DNA of 64,000 nt, taken from positions 22,918-86,917 of the forward strand of contig JAGWXI010000001.1 of assembly GCA_018969975.1 (NCBI GenBank). Reading direction: 5' to 3'. A program made the position numbers and the translations under genes. This stretch comes from Burkholderiales bacterium (GTDB lineage: Bacteria; Pseudomonadota; Gammaproteobacteria; Burkholderiales; Burkholderiaceae_C). Positions 8,732 to 16,803 of this stretch are shown piece after piece (within the stretch, counting starts at the first letter, position 1; each line of letters begins with the position of its first letter). The notes beneath the pieces were generated by a model. That model saw only the letters and a program-made list of their open reading frames with translations. It was not told where the DNA came from and ran no database searches.

Positions 8732-8765
8732 ATCCCATCTAACAGACATTAGAGACCCCAGCAAT

Positions 8766-9758
8766 ATGAAATCTAATTTGCTCTCGGATGAAGAACTCGC
8801 CGCCCTCTCGGAGGGCGTTCGCGACGGTTCGATCGAGACCGACACCGGGTTCAACACCAAGGTGCGCGTGCGTAAACACGATCTAGCCAGCGAAGACAGC
8901 AGTCTTGGGGTCAACGTTACGTCGATCGACATGATCAACGAACGATTCATCCGCATGTTCAGAATGGGTTTGTTGGAAGTTTTGCGCACCAGCCCACGTG
9001 TCAACCCGACGCGCGTGCGCATCATGAAGTACAGCGAATACCTGCAAGATTTAAAACCACCATTGGCTGTGAACATGATCCGCATGGGGCCACTACGAGG
9101 TAACTCGGTGATCATCATCGACCCCAATGTGGTGTTTAGTTCGCTAGACAGTTTTTTTGGCGGTTTTGGCAAAGGTGTTGCCGATCTCCCCCCTGGTCGC
9201 TTATTTACTCCGACGGAATCGCGCATCATCAAAATTATTTTGGATGTGTTTTTCAGATCTTTGACGGAAGCCTGGGCTCCTTTGATGCCTATCGAATGCG
9301 AACACGTCAGCTCTGAAATCAATCCCCAATTTGCCCAAATTGCCGACGAAAACGACTTGGTTGTCTTGAGTCGCTTTGAAGCCGACGCTACGGCCAGTGG
9401 CGGTCGCGGGTTTATCGATTTGGTCTATCCCTATGCCACCTTGAAGCCGGTGCGCGAGTTACTCAGCAGCCGCGTATCGAGCGGCGAAGGAAACGAAGAG
9501 TCTGACCGTAAGTGGCGCAGCGATCTAGCCGCCGCTGTTGGTGACGCCAAGTTGGAGTTGCAGGTCACGATGGGTGAAGTCAAAACAACTTTGCACCACT
9601 TGAACAACTTGCAAGAAGGCGATTTGTTGTTTTTCAAGAAGGACGACACGTCTCTAATGACTGCCAACGGCGTACCTGCTTTCCACGTCAACGTAGGAAC
9701 GCGTGGCTCGCAAGTTGCTGTGCAAATCGACCATGAGCATGTTCATGGAAAACTTTGA
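8766..9758 (+). CDS. fliM: Flagellar motor switch protein FliM
   Basis: FliM forms the middle of the C-ring and binds phosphorylated CheY to switch rotation. The N-terminal LLSDEELAALSEG corresponds to the CheY-binding segment (commonly LSQxEIDALL), though the final Leu is replaced by Ser. The CheC-like middle domain includes the conserved SYGDYLxxL-like block KYSEYLQDLKPP and the GG signature DSFFGGFGKG. The C-terminal SpoA domain covers about 255-330. Length (330 residues) and position between fliL and fliN are standard. Confidence 0.97.
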   Translation: MKSNLLSDEELAALSEGVRDGSIETDTGFNTKVRVRKHDLASEDSSLGVNVTSIDMINERFIRMFRMGLLEVLRTSPRVNPTRVRIMKYSEYLQDLKPPLAVNMIRMGPLRGNSVIIIDPNVVFSSLDSFFGGFGKGVADLPPGRLFTPTESRIIKIILDVFFRSLTEAWAPLMPIECEHVSSEINPQFAQIADENDLVVLSRFEADATASGGRGFIDLVYPYATLKPVRELLSSRVSSGEGNEESDRKWRSDLAAAVGDAKLELQVTMGEVKTTLHHLNNLQEGDLLFFKKDDTSLMTANGVPAFHVNVGTRGSQVAVQIDHEHVHGKL

Positions 9759-9772
9759 GTTAGGAAACTACT

Positions 9773-10162
9773 ATGAGTGAAAACACCGAAAACACTGAGG
9801 CCCAAGCCCAAGAAGTCCAAGAAGTACCAGGGTCAGCTGAAGCTGTAGAGCCCCAAGAAGAGCGTGAGCCAACGCTCGAGGACTTCAAACCAACCATGCC
9901 CGGCAACATCAACCCTGAGGTGTTGCAAAACATAGTGGTGAATTTGTCCATCGAAGTCGGTCGTGCGGAAATCAAAATCAAAGATCTGATGCGTCTGACG
10001 CAAGGCAGTGTGGTCGAACTCGACCGGATTGCGGGCGAGCCTCTGGACTTGCTAGTGAACAACTCGGTTGTCGCGCAAGGCGAAATTGTTTTGGTCAACG
10101 ACCGCTATGGTGTTCGTTTGACCCGCGTTGTGCCTTCATCTGAGCGCTTAAAACTGGTCTAA
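9773..10162 (+). CDS. fliN: Flagellar motor switch protein FliN
   Basis: FliN forms the base of the C-ring with FliM and helps dock FliH at the export gate. The 129-residue protein has an acidic N-terminal extension of about 45 residues, then the SpoA domain: NLSIEVGRAEIKIKDLMRL, GSVVELDRIAGEPLDLLVN, VAQGEIVLVNDRYGVRL. It starts 14 bases after fliM. Normally fliO, fliP, fliQ and fliR follow, but here a different gene comes next, so the export-gate membrane genes must lie elsewhere. Confidence 0.97.
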   Translation: MSENTENTEAQAQEVQEVPGSAEAVEPQEEREPTLEDFKPTMPGNINPEVLQNIVVNLSIEVGRAEIKIKDLMRLTQGSVVELDRIAGEPLDLLVNNSVVAQGEIVLVNDRYGVRLTRVVPSSERLKLV

Positions 10163-10217
10163 GACTTACACCTCAACAGTTTGCTATTGCAGACAAATTT
10201 AGCAGTAGGACTATGCG

Positions 10218-10682
10218 ATGACTGTAGATCTGGTTGATCGTCATGCAATTGCAAATTTGCGCAAGATGTGCAAATTGGAGCGTTCCCGACTAGCCCGCCT
10301 GGCTGATTTAAGTGTGCAACAAATCACCCAACTCGAAGAGGGTGGCATCAGTGCATTTGCTTCAGTGGAGTCCAAAATCCAAGCCGCTCTCAAAGTGGCT
10401 TCTATCATGAGTGGTGTGCAAGATAACGGCTTGCCAGTCGCGAATGTATTCCACAACAGCAGGGCTAAAGCCTCGCAAATGGGATTGGCAGTTACCTACC
10501 ACCCACCACGCGGAAAACCTACCAAGCCCAAATACCCAGACTCACCCGAGTTCTACAAAATGTTGCTGATATTTTTAGTTTTGGCTTTTTTGCTGGTGGC
10601 AGTGGCTATGCCATTGCTTTTCGCCATTCCAAGCCAAAGCCATTTAGACCCAACAGTAACGGTTCGCCCTATCAATAACTAG
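10218..10682 (+). CDS. Helix-turn-helix protein with a C-terminal membrane segment, function unknown
   Basis: The first 65 or so residues look like an XRE/Cro-type helix-turn-helix: LRKMCKLERSRLARLADLSV followed by QQITQLEEGG. A Pro/Lys-rich linker (KPTKPKYPDSPE) leads to one strong hydrophobic helix near residues 115-140 (LLIFLVLAFLLVAVAMPLLF) and a short tail. DNA-binding domain plus membrane anchor recalls RodZ, but the order of parts and the length do not make it a clear RodZ homologue. It follows fliN by 55 bases with its own TAGGA ribosome site, at the place where the single-pass protein FliO is usually encoded. A role with flagella is only suggested by position. Its stop overlaps the stop of the convergent carbonic anhydrase gene. 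Confidence 0.85.
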   Translation: MTVDLVDRHAIANLRKMCKLERSRLARLADLSVQQITQLEEGGISAFASVESKIQAALKVASIMSGVQDNGLPVANVFHNSRAKASQMGLAVTYHPPRGKPTKPKYPDSPEFYKMLLIFLVLAFLLVAVAMPLLFAIPSQSHLDPTVTVRPINN

Positions 10683-11875
10683 TTAGCGCTGATTTTTCGG
10701 CCATTCAAGGGCTGCACAGGACGGGCATTTTTCTTGAAAGGAAAATCCGCCACTTGCTTTTTGCCGATGTCCATGGTGGTCTTCAAAATATAGAAGTTCA
10801 CACCCTCGGTGCAAGGTGGTGTAGTCAGTGAGCCTTCGTAGCTATAGTGCGTGAGGGCAGCAGGTACTAGCACTGCGGGGTTGAATTTCACGCCTTCGAC
10901 CACTACTTCAGGCCCCTCTGCTTTGGGTGCTTTGTCCCAAATAGTTTTAAGGGCGTCGTTGTCTTTGCCTTCGTTGAGCAAAACACCGAGCACAGCCAAT
11001 TTGCCTTCAGCACTTTTATGGACAAAGTGCGCCACCATGGCCATAGGTTTTCCATCGATTTGCTCTTCGCTAGGGCGATGGAAATGGAATTGCAAGAGGT
11101 TGTAGACGTCTTTATTGACCTTCAAGGTGCTACCAGGTTCGACGTTTACTTGAATAGTGTGGCCATTATTCAAAATTTTGAGAGGGCCTTCTTTGTAAGC
11201 AACGGCCAACACGTCTTTGGATTTTTCAAACGGCCCTGCAATATTGAGTGGCGCTTGCTTGGTACCTTTGCCGCAAGTAGGAAACTCATTACCCCACTTA
11301 TCGGGGCCCATTTCGCCCACATAGTCCCAATGCGCAGCATGGGCTTTTTTACCGTGGCCCTTATCGCTCTCTATGACGCAATCTGCCAATACTTTGACTT
11401 TTTGACCAGCAGCAGCGAGCGCATTTTGGGCAGCACAAATGGATTTCAGACGCGATGTCCACTCAGCCATTTCGAGGGCTTTTTCAAACGCGCTGATAGT
11501 GTCCGGATCGTCAGCACCTTTGGTCAACATGCGTAAAGCGCCCAATCCTAGTTGGCGTTCGCTGATGGTGGGGCCTTTTTGTGCTTTGATAAATGCCTCG
11601 TAGTCTTGCAAGACGACGCCATTGGAGAAAGCATCTTTCATTGCAGCCATTTGTTTGGCTGCGGGCTCGTATTGGGCTACTTTTTCTTGCGCTTCTTTGA
11701 GTTCGTGCTCTAGTTTTTCTAACTCGTGTTGGGCTTCTTCCATGCCTTCGCTGGCTTCGGTCAGTTCGCCTATGACATGGCGCTTGCCGGAATAACTCCA
11801 ATAGGCCAGCGCAATTGCACCAGCTAAGAGTAAGCCCATGAGAATTTCAAGTATCAGACGTAAGTGTTTTTTCAT
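10679..11875 (-). CDS. Membrane-anchored alpha-class carbonic anhydrase with coiled-coil stalk
   Basis: It catalyses CO2 hydration to bicarbonate, probably in the periplasm. The C-terminal 230 residues are an alpha-carbonic anhydrase domain. QFHFHRPSEEQ supplies the first two zinc histidines, MVAHFVHKSAEG the third, and SLTTPPCTEGV holds the conserved Thr loop near the active site; an HWDY block marks the domain start. The N-terminus differs from the usual secreted enzyme: a transmembrane helix at about 8-28 is followed by a Glu/Lys-rich coiled coil (about 35-75) and a helical region. At 398 residues it is much longer than the usual 220-250. A membrane-tethered enzyme held away from the bilayer by a stalk is the simplest reading. 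Confidence 0.92.
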   Translation of the reverse strand: MKKHLRLILEILMGLLLAGAIALAYWSYSGKRHVIGELTEASEGMEEAQHELEKLEHELKEAQEKVAQYEPAAKQMAAMKDAFSNGVVLQDYEAFIKAQKGPTISERQLGLGALRMLTKGADDPDTISAFEKALEMAEWTSRLKSICAAQNALAAAGQKVKVLADCVIESDKGHGKKAHAAHWDYVGEMGPDKWGNEFPTCGKGTKQAPLNIAGPFEKSKDVLAVAYKEGPLKILNNGHTIQVNVEPGSTLKVNKDVYNLLQFHFHRPSEEQIDGKPMAMVAHFVHKSAEGKLAVLGVLLNEGKDNDALKTIWDKAPKAEGPEVVVEGVKFNPAVLVPAALTHYSYEGSLTTPPCTEGVNFYILKTTMDIGKKQVADFPFKKNARPVQPLNGRKISAN

Positions 11876-11992
11876 AGCCGTTCACTGTGATGGTTTGCGT
11901 ACCTATCGGCACTGGGGTGGTTAACCTTTAGCGCCTACAATGTTAACTCTTCAACAGCCTCTGGATCTAAGCCATGAATCGCTGGACACCAC

Positions 11993-12008
11993 ACGGGAGA
12001 TTTCCCGT
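11993..12008 (+). promoter_or_regulatory. Hairpin masking the miaB ribosome-binding site
   Basis: ACGGGA-GATT-TCCCGT is a perfect 6-bp stem with a four-base loop that ends directly at the miaB ATG. The GGGA of the Shine-Dalgarno sequence forms the 5' arm, so folding would hide it. This could set low or temperature-dependent translation. Confidence 0.5.
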
Positions 12009-13355
12009 ATGAGCCCCAAAGTATTTATTAAAACCTTCGGTTGCCAAATGAACGAGTACGACTCGGACAAGATGGCAGACCTCTTGGGCCACACACAGGG
12101 CTATGAAAAAACCAGCAATGTTGACGAAGCCGATTTGATCGTCTTCAACACGTGTTCTGTTCGCGAGAGAGCACAAGAGAAAGTTTTCTCCGACTTGGGC
12201 CGTGTCCGTCACCTCAAAGCCAAAGGGGTGCAAATTGCCGTTGGAGGTTGCGTGGCGAGCCAAGAGGGTGAGGCCATCATTGCCCGCGCACCATTTGTTG
12301 ACGTAGTGTTTGGCCCACAAACCTTGCATCGTTTGCCTGAGTTGCTAGACCAACGCAAATTACGCAAACGCCCACAAGTCGATATCCGTTTTCCTGAAAT
12401 CGAAAAATTCGACCACTTGCCGCCTGCACGTGTCGAAGGCGCCAGCGCGTTCGTGAGCATCATGGAAGGTTGTAGCAAATACTGTAGTTATTGCGTGGTG
12501 CCCTATACCCGTGGCGAAGAATTCAGCCGTCCATTGGACGATGTCTTGAACGAAGTCAATGCTTTGGCCAACCAAGGCGTGAAAGAAGTCACACTTTTGG
12601 GACAAAACGTGAACGCTTACCGCGGCGTGATGGGAAACACTGCAGACATTGCCGACTTCGCCTTGCTGATTGAATTGGTGGCCGACATTGCTGGCATTGA
12701 GCGCATCCGCTACACCACTAGCCACCCTAACGAATTCACCCAGCGCTTGATTGATGTGTACGCCAAAGTGCCCAAGTTGGTCAGCCACTTGCATTTACCG
12801 GTGCAACACGGAAGCGACCGCATTTTGATGGCGATGAAGCGCGGCTACACCGCCATGGAATACAAAAGTACCGTGAAAAAACTGCGCGCCATTCGCCCTG
12901 ACATGGCGATGAGTTCAGATTTCATTGTGGGCTTTCCAGGTGAGACCGAAGAAGACCACCAAAAATTGATCAAGCTGATGCACGACATCTACTTTGACAA
13001 TTCGTTTAGTTTTATCTTCAGTCCTCGCCCCGGCACACCAGCTGCCAATTTGCACGACGACACGCCCCATGCTGTGAAATTGCGCCGTTTGCAAGAGGTG
13101 CAAAAAATCATAGATGACAACATGCGTGCGATCAATGTAGAACGCGTGGGCACTGTGCAAAAGATTTTGGTCGACGGTATTTCACGCAAGGATGCCAACG
13201 AACTTCGTGGCCGCACCGAATGCAATCGGGTGGTGAATTTCCAAGCGGGCCCGCTGTCAGAGCGCTTGATGCACCAGCTGATTGATGTGCGTATTACTGA
13301 GGCTAATCCGCACTCGTTGCGCGGTGAGGTGGTGTTGTCGGAGAGCGTGGTTTAG
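12009..13355 (+). CDS. miaB: tRNA-2-methylthio-N6-dimethylallyladenosine synthase MiaB
   Basis: MiaB is a radical-SAM methylthiotransferase that adds the 2-methylthio group to i6A37 of tRNAs reading UNN codons. The N-terminal UPF0004 domain begins [19 protein letters not shown] and supplies three cluster cysteines, including those in FNTCSVRE and GGCVAS. The radical-SAM motif [15 protein letters not shown] follows, and a TRAM domain closes the protein. I chose ATG 12009 rather than the ORF-track start at 11940: it gives 448 residues, matching the family, has GGGAGA about 9 bases upstream, and the 11940 codon overlaps a TACAAT -10-like box. The ribosome site lies inside a short perfect hairpin. 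Confidence 0.95.
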   Translation: MSPKVFIKTFGCQMNEYDSDKMADLLGHTQGYEKTSNVDEADLIVFNTCSVRERAQEKVFSDLGRVRHLKAKGVQIAVGGCVASQEGEAIIARAPFVDVVFGPQTLHRLPELLDQRKLRKRPQVDIRFPEIEKFDHLPPARVEGASAFVSIMEGCSKYCSYCVVPYTRGEEFSRPLDDVLNEVNALANQGVKEVTLLGQNVNAYRGVMGNTADIADFALLIELVADIAGIERIRYTTSHPNEFTQRLIDVYAKVPKLVSHLHLPVQHGSDRILMAMKRGYTAMEYKSTVKKLRAIRPDMAMSSDFIVGFPGETEEDHQKLIKLMHDIYFDNSFSFIFSPRPGTPAANLHDDTPHAVKLRRLQEVQKIIDDNMRAINVERVGTVQKILVDGISRKDANELRGRTECNRVVNFQAGPLSERLMHQLIDVRITEANPHSLRGEVVLSESVV

Positions 13356-14734
13356 CGCATGCCAGGAAAACCACCACCCATGCCCGGCATGCCTTTCATG
13401 CCACCCATGCGCTTCATCATCTTCATCAAGCCGCCACCGCGCATTTTTTTCATCATGTCTTGCATTTGCTCAAACTCTTTGAGCAAACGGTTCACGTCTT
13501 GCACCTGAACACCGGCGCCGGCAGCGATGCGGCGTTTGCGTGTGGCTTTGATGAGTTCGGGTTTGCGCCGCTCTAAGTCGGTCATGCTGTGGATGATGCC
13601 TTGCTTGCGGCCGATGTCTTTCTCAGCCTTGCCCATGTCCACGTCTTTGGCTTTGGCCGCCATCTGGGTTGGCAGTTTGTCCATCAAATTGGACAAGCCG
13701 CCCATGGATCGCATTTGCTGAATTTGCGAGAGAAAGTCGTTCAAGTCAAAGTTGTCGCCGCGTTTGACTTTGTCAGCCAACTTTTGCGCGGCCGCCATAT
13801 CCACGCCCGCAGTGACTTGTTCGACCAAGGCCAGTATGTCGCCCATGCCCAATACGCGCTGCGCGTGGCGATTGGCGTCAAACAATTCCAAGCCGTCCAT
13901 TTTTTCGCTGGTACCCGCGAACTTGATTGGCACACCCGTGATTTGACGCACCGATAGCGCAGCGCCACCGCGTGAATCGCCATCGAGCTTGGTCAGCACA
14001 ATGCCCGTCAGTGGCAGTGCGTCTTTGAATGCTTTGGCCGTGTTGATCGCGTCTTGGCCTTGCATGGCGTCGACCACAAACAAGGTTTCAACCGGATTCA
14101 ATACCTTGTGCAAGGCTTGGATTTCTTGCATCAAGGCTTCGTCAATGCCTAAGCGGCCTGCGGTATCAACCAACAACACGTCAAAGTAATGCTTGCGCGC
14201 GTAGTCCAGCGCATCTCGCGCAATGTCTTGCGGTTTTTGGTCGGGGCTACTAGGGAACCATTCGGCACCCACTTGTGCGGTAACGGTTTTGAGTTGCTCG
14301 ATCGCAGCAGGACGGTACACGTCGCCGGAGACCGTCAACACTTTCTTTTTACGCTGCTGAATTAACCAACGCGCGAGTTTGGCGGTGGTGGTGGTTTTAC
14401 CAGCGCCTTGCAAACCGGCCATCAAAATCACTGCGGGGGGTTGTGCAGCCAGATTGAGGTCGCTGACCCCGTCGCCCATGGTGGCAGCGAGTTCTTGGTT
14501 GACGATGCCGACCAAAGCTTGGCCCGGTTGCAAAGAACCGATGACTTCTTGGCCCAACGCTTTGTCTTTGACGCGCGCGATGAAGTCACGCACCACAGGC
14601 AATGCCACATCAGCCTCCAGCAAGGCCATGCGTACTTCGCGCAACATGTCAGCGACATTGCTTTCGGTGATACGCGCCTGGCCGCTGATGTGTTTGACGA
14701 GACGGGAGAGTTTGTCGGTGAGGGCTGAAGCCAT
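13352..14734 (-). CDS. ffh: Signal recognition particle protein Ffh
   Basis: Ffh is the SRP54 GTPase that, with 4.5S RNA, targets nascent membrane proteins to FtsY and SecYEG. N domain at about 1-90, then G domain with [15 protein letters not shown] from residue 107, DTAGR, and [10 protein letters not shown]. The C-terminal M domain carries the signal-peptide and RNA-binding region and ends in a methionine/glycine-rich tail. The ORF track adds 41 residues that do not resemble Ffh; the ATG at 14734, preceded by GGGGA, gives 460 residues and the usual [12 protein letters not shown] start. Its stop overlaps that of convergent miaB, leaving no space for a terminator. Confidence 0.97.
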   Translation of the reverse strand: MASALTDKLSRLVKHISGQARITESNVADMLREVRMALLEADVALPVVRDFIARVKDKALGQEVIGSLQPGQALVGIVNQELAATMGDGVSDLNLAAQPPAVILMAGLQGAGKTTTTAKLARWLIQQRKKKVLTVSGDVYRPAAIEQLKTVTAQVGAEWFPSSPDQKPQDIARDALDYARKHYFDVLLVDTAGRLGIDEALMQEIQALHKVLNPVETLFVVDAMQGQDAINTAKAFKDALPLTGIVLTKLDGDSRGGAALSVRQITGVPIKFAGTSEKMDGLELFDANRHAQRVLGMGDILALVEQVTAGVDMAAAQKLADKVKRGDNFDLNDFLSQIQQMRSMGGLSNLMDKLPTQMAAKAKDVDMGKAEKDIGRKQGIIHSMTDLERRKPELIKATRKRRIAAGAGVQVQDVNRLLKEFEQMQDMMKKMRGGGLMKMMKRMGGMKGMPGMGGGFPGMR

Positions 14735-14790
14735 AGTTATCCCCGTAGGGGTTTCATGAGATGCGTCGAGCAAAACGCTAAACTTGCCGA

Positions 14791-15603
14791 ATGATTTTAG
14801 CCAGTGACATCTCTCCCAACCTTTGGTTAGGAATCCCCACCGCTTTCTCCTACGCACTCACCGCGTGGATGGGCCCTCGCCTAGGTCCCGGATACGGCCA
14901 CCGCTGGTTAGTGGTTCCTTGGTTGCTCCACGGTTCAGGGTTGGCCTTTGCGTTGTTTGGCTCGCAAGATGGGGTGATACGTTTTGGTTTTGCGCCTGCT
15001 TTGTCCACTACGGTATGGCTGATGCTGACCTTTTATGTGTTGGAGCAGCACTGGTTCCCGCGTCTTAAAACGCGTTGGACTTTGATGGTGTTGGGCGCAT
15101 CCGTAGTTTTGATTGCGGCTGTTTTTCCAGGGGCGCCCATGCCCACCAACGCTTCTCCCTTGCTCCCCCTGCATTGGGCTTTGGGTATTGCGTCTTACGG
15201 TCTTTTTGCTGCTGCCTTGGTGCATGCCACGATCTTGTCGCAAGCGGAAAAAAATATGCGCATGGCTGTAGATGCATCCATCGATGTGCCCATTCTTACT
15301 TTGGAGCGATTGACTTTTCGCTTTGTCGGTGCTGGCTTTGTCTTGCTCAGTGCAACGCTTTTGGCGGGTGGGTTGTTTGGGGATAGTTTGTACGGAGCTA
15401 ATTCAGCTTGGCGCTGGGACCACAAGACAGTTTTCTCGCTCCTGTCTTGGCTCACCTTTGCGGTGCTGCTGATCGGTCGTCAACGCTTTGGCTGGCGAGG
15501 ACGCACTGCTATTCGGTTTTTGTACACGGGTACTGGTTTGTTACTTCTTGGATATGTGGGCTCACGCTTTGTCATGGAAGTGATCTTGGGTCGCACACCA
15601 TGA
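14791..15603 (+). CDS. CcsA/YpjD-type cytochrome c assembly-like membrane protein
   Basis: A 270-residue protein with about eight transmembrane helices. It shows the CytC_asm/YpjD layout: HWALGIASYGLFAAALVHA in the middle, and near the C-terminus SAWRWDHKTVFSLLSWLTF with a conserved WxWDxK-like motif and a histidine. Relatives of CcsA and HemX handle haem or cytochrome c maturation, but the exact job of the YpjD branch is not settled. It is divergent from ffh, the same pairing seen in many proteobacteria, with 56 bases between starts. Its stop overlaps the next start (ATGA). Confidence 0.85.
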   Translation: MILASDISPNLWLGIPTAFSYALTAWMGPRLGPGYGHRWLVVPWLLHGSGLAFALFGSQDGVIRFGFAPALSTTVWLMLTFYVLEQHWFPRLKTRWTLMVLGASVVLIAAVFPGAPMPTNASPLLPLHWALGIASYGLFAAALVHATILSQAEKNMRMAVDASIDVPILTLERLTFRFVGAGFVLLSATLLAGGLFGDSLYGANSAWRWDHKTVFSLLSWLTFAVLLIGRQRFGWRGRTAIRFLYTGTGLLLLGYVGSRFVMEVILGRTP

Positions 15604-15839
15604 AATATCTTGTTTTATTGGCCATTGTCTTTGTCGTGTTTTGGTGGTTCCGTCATTTCCGCAGTGGCACCAATTCTCCCAACCATAAAAAAAATAAAAG
15701 TACCAACACCATGCTGGCTTGTTCCCACTGCGGTTTGCATGTTCCCCAGTCCGAGGTTGTTTTTGGAAAGCGGCTAACAAACGGCAGCCCAACGCCCTAT
15801 TGCAGCCAGCAGCATTTGCAGCACCACGAGGAGCCCTAG
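15600..15839 (+). CDS. Small membrane protein with zinc-ribbon-like tail (PP0621-type)
   Basis: 79 residues: an N-terminal transmembrane helix (YLVLLAIVFVVFWWF), a basic linker, then ACSHCGLHVPQSE with a CxxC pair and a later YCSQQH that could complete a metal site. The pattern matches the small PP0621-like proteins often found beside ampD and ypjD-type genes; their function is not known. The ORF track starts this frame far upstream at 15408, inside the previous gene; the ATG at 15600 overlaps the preceding stop as ATGA and is the sensible start. The next gene (ampD) begins at its stop codon. Confidence 0.8.
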   Translation: MKYLVLLAIVFVVFWWFRHFRSGTNSPNHKKNKSTNTMLACSHCGLHVPQSEVVFGKRLTNGSPTPYCSQQHLQHHEEP

Positions 15840-16435
15840 TGGGTTTTGGGGACATGCGATGGCAAGACGGTTGGTTTTCGGGCGCTACGCGCTTAGCCTC
15901 ACCCAACTTCAATGCACGCCCGCAAAACGCCCCAATTGACTTGCTTGTCATCCACTCCATCAGTTTGCCACCCGGCGTGTATGGAGGACCTGAAATTCAG
16001 GCGCTTTTTACCAACCAACTCGATTGCGACGCTCACGCCTACTTTGCGCGACTTCGGGATATGCAGGTCTCTTCGCACTTTCTCATCCGCAGAGACGGTG
16101 AGCTTGTGCAGTTTGTCAGCTGCGACAAACGTGCTTGGCATGCAGGGGTTTCGCATTACCGGGGACGCGATAACTGCAATGACGATTCAATTGGTATTGA
16201 GCTCGAGGGCTTGGAAGGCGAAACTTTCGAAAATGCGCAGTACGCAACTCTCTCAGTTTTGTGTACACAACTTGTGAACAAGTATCCGATTGCCCACATT
16301 GCTGGCCATGAAGACATAGCGCCTGGTCGCAAGTTTGATCCTGGGATGGGTTTTGATTGGGACTTACTGAAAGGTAAATTAGAACTTTCAGATACATTTT
16401 TTCCGCATGCCCGCTCCGGTGAAAAAAAAGCCTAA
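15839..16435 (+). CDS. ampD: 1,6-anhydro-N-acetylmuramyl-L-alanine amidase AmpD
   Basis: AmpD is a cytoplasmic zinc amidase that removes the peptide from anhydro-muropeptides during cell-wall recycling and so lowers the signal for AmpR-type induction. LLVIHSISLPPG carries the first zinc His, a second His lies in RAWHAGVSHYRGR, and GHEDIAPGRKFDPG has the final His/Asp pair. The ORF-track start (15719) lies inside the previous gene. A GTG at 15839, overlapping the preceding TAG and preceded by GAGGAG at 5 bases, is the best start (198 residues); ATG 15854 is the alternative. It links functionally to mpl at 27.3 kb. Confidence 0.95.
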   Translation: MGFGDMRWQDGWFSGATRLASPNFNARPQNAPIDLLVIHSISLPPGVYGGPEIQALFTNQLDCDAHAYFARLRDMQVSSHFLIRRDGELVQFVSCDKRAWHAGVSHYRGRDNCNDDSIGIELEGLEGETFENAQYATLSVLCTQLVNKYPIAHIAGHEDIAPGRKFDPGMGFDWDLLKGKLELSDTFFPHARSGEKKA

Positions 16436-16666
16436 AAATAATTTTTGAACGATTGCCTGTAACCCGAGTAGACACTCTAGGCTGTCAGTGGTGAGCGCAG
16501 GCTCAATTTATAGTGCTTTTGCAGAGCAAATGCCTTTAAAACACTGATGAAACAGCGTTTTTTCTCAAAATGCGTAGCCTCTACAAGGCCTCGCTCGGGA
16601 GTTGTCTCGCAGGAAATTGCTTGGCGGTTTTGTCACGCGCTTGAAATTCCCCGCGTATCCTAGAAA
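16436..16666. other. Non-coding stretch upstream of the nrdA control sites
   Basis: About 230 bases between ampD and the NrdR boxes. No supported ORF, tRNA or clear terminator is seen. A TTGTCA (16630) with TATCCT (16656) is a possible promoter, but the 20-base spacer is too long to be convincing. Confidence 0.4.
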
Positions 16667-16714
16667 ACACTACCCCTAGTGCCTTGATGGAGTCACAGAC
16701 ACCAGATATAGTGT
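16667..16714 (+). promoter_or_regulatory. Two tandem NrdR boxes controlling nrdA
   Basis: Box 1 is ACACTACCCCTAGTGC (16667-16682) and box 2 is ACACCAGATATAGTGT (16699-16714). The NrdR consensus is close to ACACTATATATAGTGT; box 2 matches 14 of 16 positions and box 1 keeps both outer half-sites except its last base. The boxes are 32 bp apart start to start, three helical turns, the arrangement known for NrdR, the ATP/dATP-sensing repressor of ribonucleotide reductase genes. They lie 90-137 bases before the chosen nrdA start. Confidence 0.85.
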
Positions 16715-16803
16715 GGGGGTGCGATGCTTCACTTTCTAAAAGTCAGTCTTTCAAGTTGCAAGCCTCCCGCCCCAACAAATTCAATAACAGGAAGAAATAC
16801 AAC

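Noticed and set aside
16684-16803. N-terminal extension of nrdA in the ORF track
   Set aside because: It contains an NrdR box and lacks a ribosome site; the ATG at 16804 has one.
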